Origin: Nocardia sp. CNY236 | Lineage (GTDB): Bacteria; Actinomycetota; Actinomycetes; Mycobacteriales; Mycobacteriaceae | Reading direction: 5' to 3' | Assembly (NCBI RefSeq): GCF_000482385.1 | Contig: NZ_AXVD01000011.1 | Span: 124,001-188,000, forward strand | Length of the DNA stretch: 64,000 nt | Shown: piece after piece, positions 60,016-64,000 of the stretch | Layout: each line of letters opens with the position of its first letter | Position numbering within the stretch: the stretch's first letter is position 1 | Made by a program: the position numbers and the translations under genes | The notes under the pieces: model-generated | What the model was told of the DNA's origin: nothing | What the model saw: the letters and a program-made list of their open reading frames with translations, nothing else | The model's database searches: none

Positions 60016-60740
60016 ACATGCGTAACTCACACCAGATGCACACCCTCGCCGAAGCGGTACTCGATCCGATGCTTGCTCGAGAACCTGCTCGGCCCCGCGT
60101 CACCTACTACGACGACGCCATCGGAGCGCGGATCGAGCTGTCCGGCCTGACCTTGGCGAACTGGGCGGCGAAAACCGCCAACTTGATTCGCGACGAGTTC
60201 GGTCTGAGCCCGGGTTCGCGGGTCGCCGCGCTACTGCCCGCACACTGGCAGACCGCCGCAGTGTTGCTGGGCTGTTGGTGGGCGGGTACCGAAGTGGTGC
60301 TGCATGCCGACGCGGACGCCGACCTGGCCCTGACCACTCCGAACCGACTGGACGAGGCGGACGGTGTCGGCGAGGTCGCGGTGTTGTCCCTGGACGCAAT
60401 GGGCGCGCCTGTGCGGGATCTGCCCGTAGGGGTCACGGACTTCGCGACCTCGGTGCGGGTACACGGCGACGAGTTCCTGGCCCGTGGAGCCGGGGTGGCC
60501 CTGGATGGCATGCCGGTGGCCGACGTGCTCGCCGCGGCGCGAAAGTCTGCGATCTGGCAGGGCATTTCCGAGGGTGATCGGGTGTTGTCCAGTGCGCCGT
60601 GGGACACCCCCGCCGAGCTGATCGATGGATACCTCGCGGTCCTCGTCGCGGGTGCGTCGTTGGTCCAGGTGGTCAACCCCGACCCCGGTCTGCGGGAGCG
60701 GCGTATCGCGTCGGAGCGAGTGACTGCGCAGCTGCGCTGA
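60003..60740 (+). CDS. TIGR03089-family protein (adenylate-ligase-like fragment fold)
   Basis: This protein of about 245 residues resembles the first part of acyl-CoA ligases (MLAREPARPRVTYYDDAIG..., ANLIRDEFGLSPGSRVAALLPAHWQTAAVLLGCWWAGTEV). It has no P-loop or C-terminal domain. It matches the TIGR03089 family, represented by Rv3268 beside the LCP gene in M. tuberculosis, so the shortened form is normal for the family and not a truncation. The ATG at 60003 overlaps the LCP stop; an ATG at 60018 is an alternative. Conserved linkage with the LCP ligase suggests a cell-envelope role, but no activity is known. Confidence 0.87.
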   Translation: MRELNMRNSHQMHTLAEAVLDPMLAREPARPRVTYYDDAIGARIELSGLTLANWAAKTANLIRDEFGLSPGSRVAALLPAHWQTAAVLLGCWWAGTEVVLHADADADLALTTPNRLDEADGVGEVAVLSLDAMGAPVRDLPVGVTDFATSVRVHGDEFLARGAGVALDGMPVADVLAAARKSAIWQGISEGDRVLSSAPWDTPAELIDGYLAVLVAGASLVQVVNPDPGLRERRIASERVTAQLR

Positions 60741-60810
60741 GCTGGGTCCGCCGTCCAGGCGGGTGCATTTCTGTACGGTGGTGGCATTGCACGAACGACG
60801 GGATTGCGCA

Positions 60811-62118
60811 ATGAGATCACGTTATTGGTTCCACTGGGTGTCGGCGCAGGGAATACCACGTCTGGTGATGCGCCTCCAAGCCCGTCGGGGCGATCCGTTC
60901 GCCGAGTTGTGGGGTGGACACACCGGATGGGCGGCCCCGTATCCGCTGATCGAGCGGTTGCGTGCAGAGGGCAGATTGGTGCACACTCCGATCGCGTGGG
61001 CGACGTTCGACTACGAGCTGTGTCGCTCCATGCTGCGCGACAGCCGTTTCGGCGTACGCCCGGTCGGGGACTACACCGCCCCGGAACCGCTCCGCTCGCT
61101 CGCCAAGCGCTTTCCCCTGCCACCGAGTCCGGTCGAGCCGCCGTCGATGCTGGTGATCGACCCGCCGGAGCACACGCGGATGCGCAGACCGGTGGCGTCC
61201 GCGTTCACCCCGCGCGCCATCGAGCGGCTCCGTGATCGGGTCGAGACGGTCACCGATGAGTTGCTGGCCAGATTGCCCACGCGGTGCACGGTGGATTTGA
61301 TCCAAGCGTTCGCCGTCCGCGTGCCGATCGCGATCATCTCGCAGATGCTCGGCTTCCCCGATGAGGACCAGGCCAGATTTCTCCACTGGGGCGATCGGAT
61401 GACACCGTTGTTGGACATCGGCATCCCATGGCGCACGCACCGGGCGGCGCTGTCGGCCATGGACCAGATGAACGACTACCTCGGCTCCCACATCGAACGG
61501 CTGCGTCTGGATCCGGGCGAGGACATCCTCAGCAGCCTGGTCAGCGGAGGTGAGCTGGACTCTCACGCGCTCGCGGCGACCGGCAGCCTGCTCATGGGCG
61601 CGGGCTTCGAGACCACGGTCAACCTGATCGGTAACGGTGTCGTGCAGTTGTTGGCTCATCCCGATCAGCTGCAGCGGTTGCGTAATGAGCCGCAGCTGTG
61701 GCCCAACGCGGTCGAGGAGATTCTGCGTTTCGATCCGCCCGTGCAGACCACCACCCGCACCGCGTCGGCCGACGTGGAGATCGGCGGGGTCCAGCTCCGG
61801 GAGGGCGATACGGTGATCGTGTCGCTGGCCGGCGCCAACCGCGACCCGGGCGCTTTCAGCGACCCGCTGCGGTTCGATATCGGGCGCGACAACGCCCGCG
61901 AACACCTCGCCTTCAGCAGCGGTGTCCATTCCTGCCTCGGCGCCCGTTTGGCTCGAATGGAGGCCGGATATGCACTGCGAGCCCTGTTCGAGCGGTTTCC
62001 CGATCTTCGCTTGGCCGGTCCGCTGGAGCGGCGCCGGCTGTTCACCGTGCATGGTTGTGCGCGGATGCCGGTCGAACTCGGGCGTCGGGCGCCGGTGCCC
62101 GAACCGATACCGGCCTGA
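60811..62118 (+). CDS. Cytochrome P450
   Basis: This 435-residue mono-oxygenase has a heme-binding motif FSSGVHSCLGARLARME with Cys375. Also present are the ExxR pair in EEILRFDPP and an I-helix oxygen-activation segment MGAGFETTVNL. No membrane anchor is present, as expected for a soluble actinobacterial P450. It shows some likeness to the CYP140 group of mycobacteria in its N-terminus, but the family number needs an alignment. The ATG at 60811 gives a typical start; upstream in-frame sequence (from 60763) is unlikely to be translated. It would need a ferredoxin and reductase from elsewhere in the genome. Confidence 0.92.
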   Translation: MRSRYWFHWVSAQGIPRLVMRLQARRGDPFAELWGGHTGWAAPYPLIERLRAEGRLVHTPIAWATFDYELCRSMLRDSRFGVRPVGDYTAPEPLRSLAKRFPLPPSPVEPPSMLVIDPPEHTRMRRPVASAFTPRAIERLRDRVETVTDELLARLPTRCTVDLIQAFAVRVPIAIISQMLGFPDEDQARFLHWGDRMTPLLDIGIPWRTHRAALSAMDQMNDYLGSHIERLRLDPGEDILSSLVSGGELDSHALAATGSLLMGAGFETTVNLIGNGVVQLLAHPDQLQRLRNEPQLWPNAVEEILRFDPPVQTTTRTASADVEIGGVQLREGDTVIVSLAGANRDPGAFSDPLRFDIGRDNAREHLAFSSGVHSCLGARLARMEAGYALRALFERFPDLRLAGPLERRRLFTVHGCARMPVELGRRAPVPEPIPA

Positions 62119-62188
62119 TCATCGAACGATGGCGTCTGCCCGGACGTAGCTCGCCCCTCGCTCGACGGCAAGGCGGTAGCGTGGGCGC

Positions 62189-63673
62189 ATGGCGGACGTG
62201 GTGGTGGTCGGCTCCGGGCCGAACGGGCTTGCCGCTGCAGTGATCATGGCCCGCGCGGGGCTCGGTGTGGAGGTCTACGAGGCCGAGGCGACCGCCGGCG
62301 GCGGAGCACGCACCGCCGAATCGACCATACCGGGATATCGACACGATGTATGTGCCGGCGCGCATCCCATGGCGTTGGCATCACCCGTATTTCGTGCCTT
62401 CGACCTGACCGCGCATGGCGTCGAACTCCTGGCGCCAGAGATTTCCTACGCGCATCCGCTCGACGGCGGCGTGGCCGCGTTGGCGTGGCGGGACCTGGAT
62501 CGGACCGTCGAAGGACTCGGCCGAGACGGTCGTGCGTGGCGCGCGATGTTCGAGCCATTGGTTCGGCACTGGCCCGATGTGGTCGATATCGCGATGTCTG
62601 ATCTGCGTCGTGTGCCGTCCGGACCGACCACCGCGATCCGGTTCGGGTTGCGGGTCCTGGAACAGGGCTCGCCGCTGTGGGGAGTCAGATTTCGCGAGCA
62701 ACTCGCGCCGGCCTTGTTGACCGGCGTCGCCGCGCACGCGATCGTCCGACCGCGCGCCATCACCGCAGCGGGCGCCGCGATGCTGTTGGGCACCCTTGCC
62801 CACACGGGGGGCTGGGTGATTCCGCGCGGCGGCAGTCAGGTGATCCCCGATGCCCTGATCGCCGAACTCGAGCGGCTCGGTGGTCGGGTGCACACCGGCT
62901 GTCGGGTCGACTCGCTCGACGAGTTCGTCCCGACCAGATCCGACACTCCTTGCGCCGTTCTGCTCGACCTCGCTCCCGCAGAACTGCTGCGTATCGCAGA
63001 GTATCGGCTGCCCGTACGCTACGCAGACCGGCTGCGCCGCTTCCGATACGGCGGTGCGGCCTGCAAAGTCGACTTCGCGCTGTCGGGACCGGTCCCCTGG
63101 CGCGCGCAAGGCTGCGCGGCGGCGGGAACGCTGCACCTGATCGGCACTCGGACCGAGGCCATGGTCGCCGAACGGGTCGTTGCCGTGGGCCGGCATGCCG
63201 AGCGGCCCTACGTGCTGGCCATACAGCCCGGTGTGGTCGACCCCACGCGCGCTCCTGCGGGCGGTCATACCTTCTACACCTATGCTCACGTGCCGAACGG
63301 CTCCGCACGTGACGTCAGCGCCGAGGTGATCACTCAAATAGAACGGTTCGCACCGGGTTTTGCTGACCTGATCGTGGCGGTGAACGTCCGCACGGCAGCG
63401 GAAATGTCTACGCACAACGCCAATCATGTCGGTGGTGACATCAGCGCCGGCGCGATGAACCTGCGCCAGTTCGCCTTCCGTCCCGTTGCACGCTGGAATC
63501 CTTACGCTACGCCCATTCCCGGTGTGTACCTGTGTTCGTCCGCGACCCCTCCCGGTCCCGGTGTACACGGAATGAACGGTCTGTACGCGGCTGGTCATGC
63601 CCTGCGCGATCGCTTCGCGATCGATATCGATCCGCTCGAGTTGCTGCGTCGTCCCATACCGAGGTTGCCGTGA
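62189..63673 (+). CDS. FAD-dependent oxidoreductase, phytoene-desaturase-like
   Basis: This 494-residue flavoprotein has the dinucleotide motif VVVGSGPNGLAAAV (residues 5-18) followed by ARTAESTIPGY. A C-terminal FAD-contact segment (YLCSSATPPGPGVHGMNGLYAAGHAL) ends the fold. It belongs to the carotenoid-desaturase/amine-oxidase-like group common in mycolic-acid bacteria, whose substrates are mostly unknown. It follows the P450 gene by 70 bp on the same strand, so the two may be co-transcribed oxidative enzymes of one pathway. No carotenoid synthase gene is in the window. Confidence 0.88.
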   Translation: MADVVVVGSGPNGLAAAVIMARAGLGVEVYEAEATAGGGARTAESTIPGYRHDVCAGAHPMALASPVFRAFDLTAHGVELLAPEISYAHPLDGGVAALAWRDLDRTVEGLGRDGRAWRAMFEPLVRHWPDVVDIAMSDLRRVPSGPTTAIRFGLRVLEQGSPLWGVRFREQLAPALLTGVAAHAIVRPRAITAAGAAMLLGTLAHTGGWVIPRGGSQVIPDALIAELERLGGRVHTGCRVDSLDEFVPTRSDTPCAVLLDLAPAELLRIAEYRLPVRYADRLRRFRYGGAACKVDFALSGPVPWRAQGCAAAGTLHLIGTRTEAMVAERVVAVGRHAERPYVLAIQPGVVDPTRAPAGGHTFYTYAHVPNGSARDVSAEVITQIERFAPGFADLIVAVNVRTAAEMSTHNANHVGGDISAGAMNLRQFAFRPVARWNPYATPIPGVYLCSSATPPGPGVHGMNGLYAAGHALRDRFAIDIDPLELLRRPIPRLP

Positions 63674-63754
63674 ACGGCCTGCAGAACACGACGAAGACCA
63701 CAGCCGAATGCCGGGGTCGCTACGACGAGCGACCACTGTGTCGGGAATCGAGAC

Positions 63755-64000
63755 CTATTGCGTGGCGGCGTCGGTGCTGCGATAGAGGTCGGGTTCCAGG
63801 TAGATGACGCGTGCGGCGGGAACTGCCGCGCGGACGCGGGACTCCGCGTCGTCGATGGCCTGCGCAATCGCTGCGATATCCAGATCGGGGACCACACCGA
63901 CCTTCGCCGCCACCAGCAGCTCGTCCGGGCCGAGGTATTGCGTTCGGAGATGAATGACTCGATCGATGCGGGTGTTGTCGACCACATGTGCCCAGATCTG
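63755..64000 (-). CDS. Cation-diffusion-facilitator transporter, C-terminal part (truncated by window edge)
   Basis: The last 81 codons of a minus-strand gene are present; its beginning lies beyond the window. The fragment (RIDRVIHLRTQYLGPDELLVAAKVGV...AIDDAESRVRAAVPAARVIYLEPD) fits the cytoplasmic C-terminal dimerisation domain of CDF metal exporters. Membrane helices and the HDxxD metal site would lie upstream. The 81-bp gap to the flavoprotein gene has no clear hairpin. Confidence 0.7.
   Translation of the reverse strand, partial: QIWAHVVDNTRIDRVIHLRTQYLGPDELLVAAKVGVVPDLDIAAIAQAIDDAESRVRAAVPAARVIYLEPDLYRSTDAATQ

Noticed and set aside
60003..60740. Truncated acyl-CoA ligase pseudogene
   Set aside because: The short form is the normal length of the TIGR03089 family located beside LCP genes, so it is not treated as a truncation.

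Overview
The window is high-GC actinobacterial DNA. It is most consistent with a mycolic-acid-containing member of the Mycobacteriales, probably Nocardia or a close relative. The evidence is a mycobacterial-type 2-oxoglutarate decarboxylase/dehydrogenase (Kgd), a cell-wall block in the order of M. tuberculosis Rv3264c-Rv3268 (manB, wbbL, rmlD, Lcp1-type ligase, TIGR03089 protein), a PE-like/PPE-like/EspG type VII secretion cluster, many FadE/FadD/crotonase-type genes, and frequent GTG starts. The genus is inferred from gene content only. I found no rRNA, tRNA, CRISPR array or insertion sequence.

Layout. 1-3196: truncated fadD15-like ligase, an HSL-type esterase and an SDR, all on the minus strand, then a gene-poor gap. 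3197-15002: a NERD-domain membrane protein, kgd, a fused two-half ABC exporter, and an ABC-2 permease/ATPase/EcsC-like set. 15131-20129: crotonase, an AMP-ligase lacking its C-terminal domain, PtpB-type phosphatase, a TetR-like protein with no visible HTH, and a PLP amino-acid aldolase/deaminase. 20200-27608: a RecB-like nuclease/helicase with eroded catalytic motifs, a DEAD-box helicase, nitrilase-family amidase, phosphoribosyltransferase and gamma-carbonic anhydrase. 27767-30463: an EspG/PPE-like/PE-like cluster, followed by a 24/23-bp minisatellite. 31007-37300: secreted and small membrane proteins around a pair of acyl-CoA dehydrogenases. 37373-44060: endonuclease IV, CoA-transferase, HMG-CoA-lyase-like enzyme, a MacB/FtsX-type ABC transporter, and a 27-codon ORF.

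44090-54882 is the most unusual region. A minus-strand operon joined by 4-nt overlaps encodes a SWIM/DUF5691 protein, a MoxR AAA+ ATPase, a DUF5682 protein and a VWA protein; the same four protein types occur in E. coli yehQ/yehL/yehM/yehP. Divergent from it lies an SMC/Rad50-like ATPase with a CPVCG zinc-hook motif and a HEPN-like C-terminus, followed by a small protein with a second HEPN-like motif. I propose this as a candidate, undescribed conflict/quality-control system.

54957-64000: SelT/W/H-like protein, the arabinogalactan/mannose cell-wall block, a cytochrome P450, a phytoene-desaturase-like flavoprotein, and the C-terminus of a cation-diffusion-facilitator transporter. Short tandem repeats recur throughout, with a 24-bp period at four separate loci.
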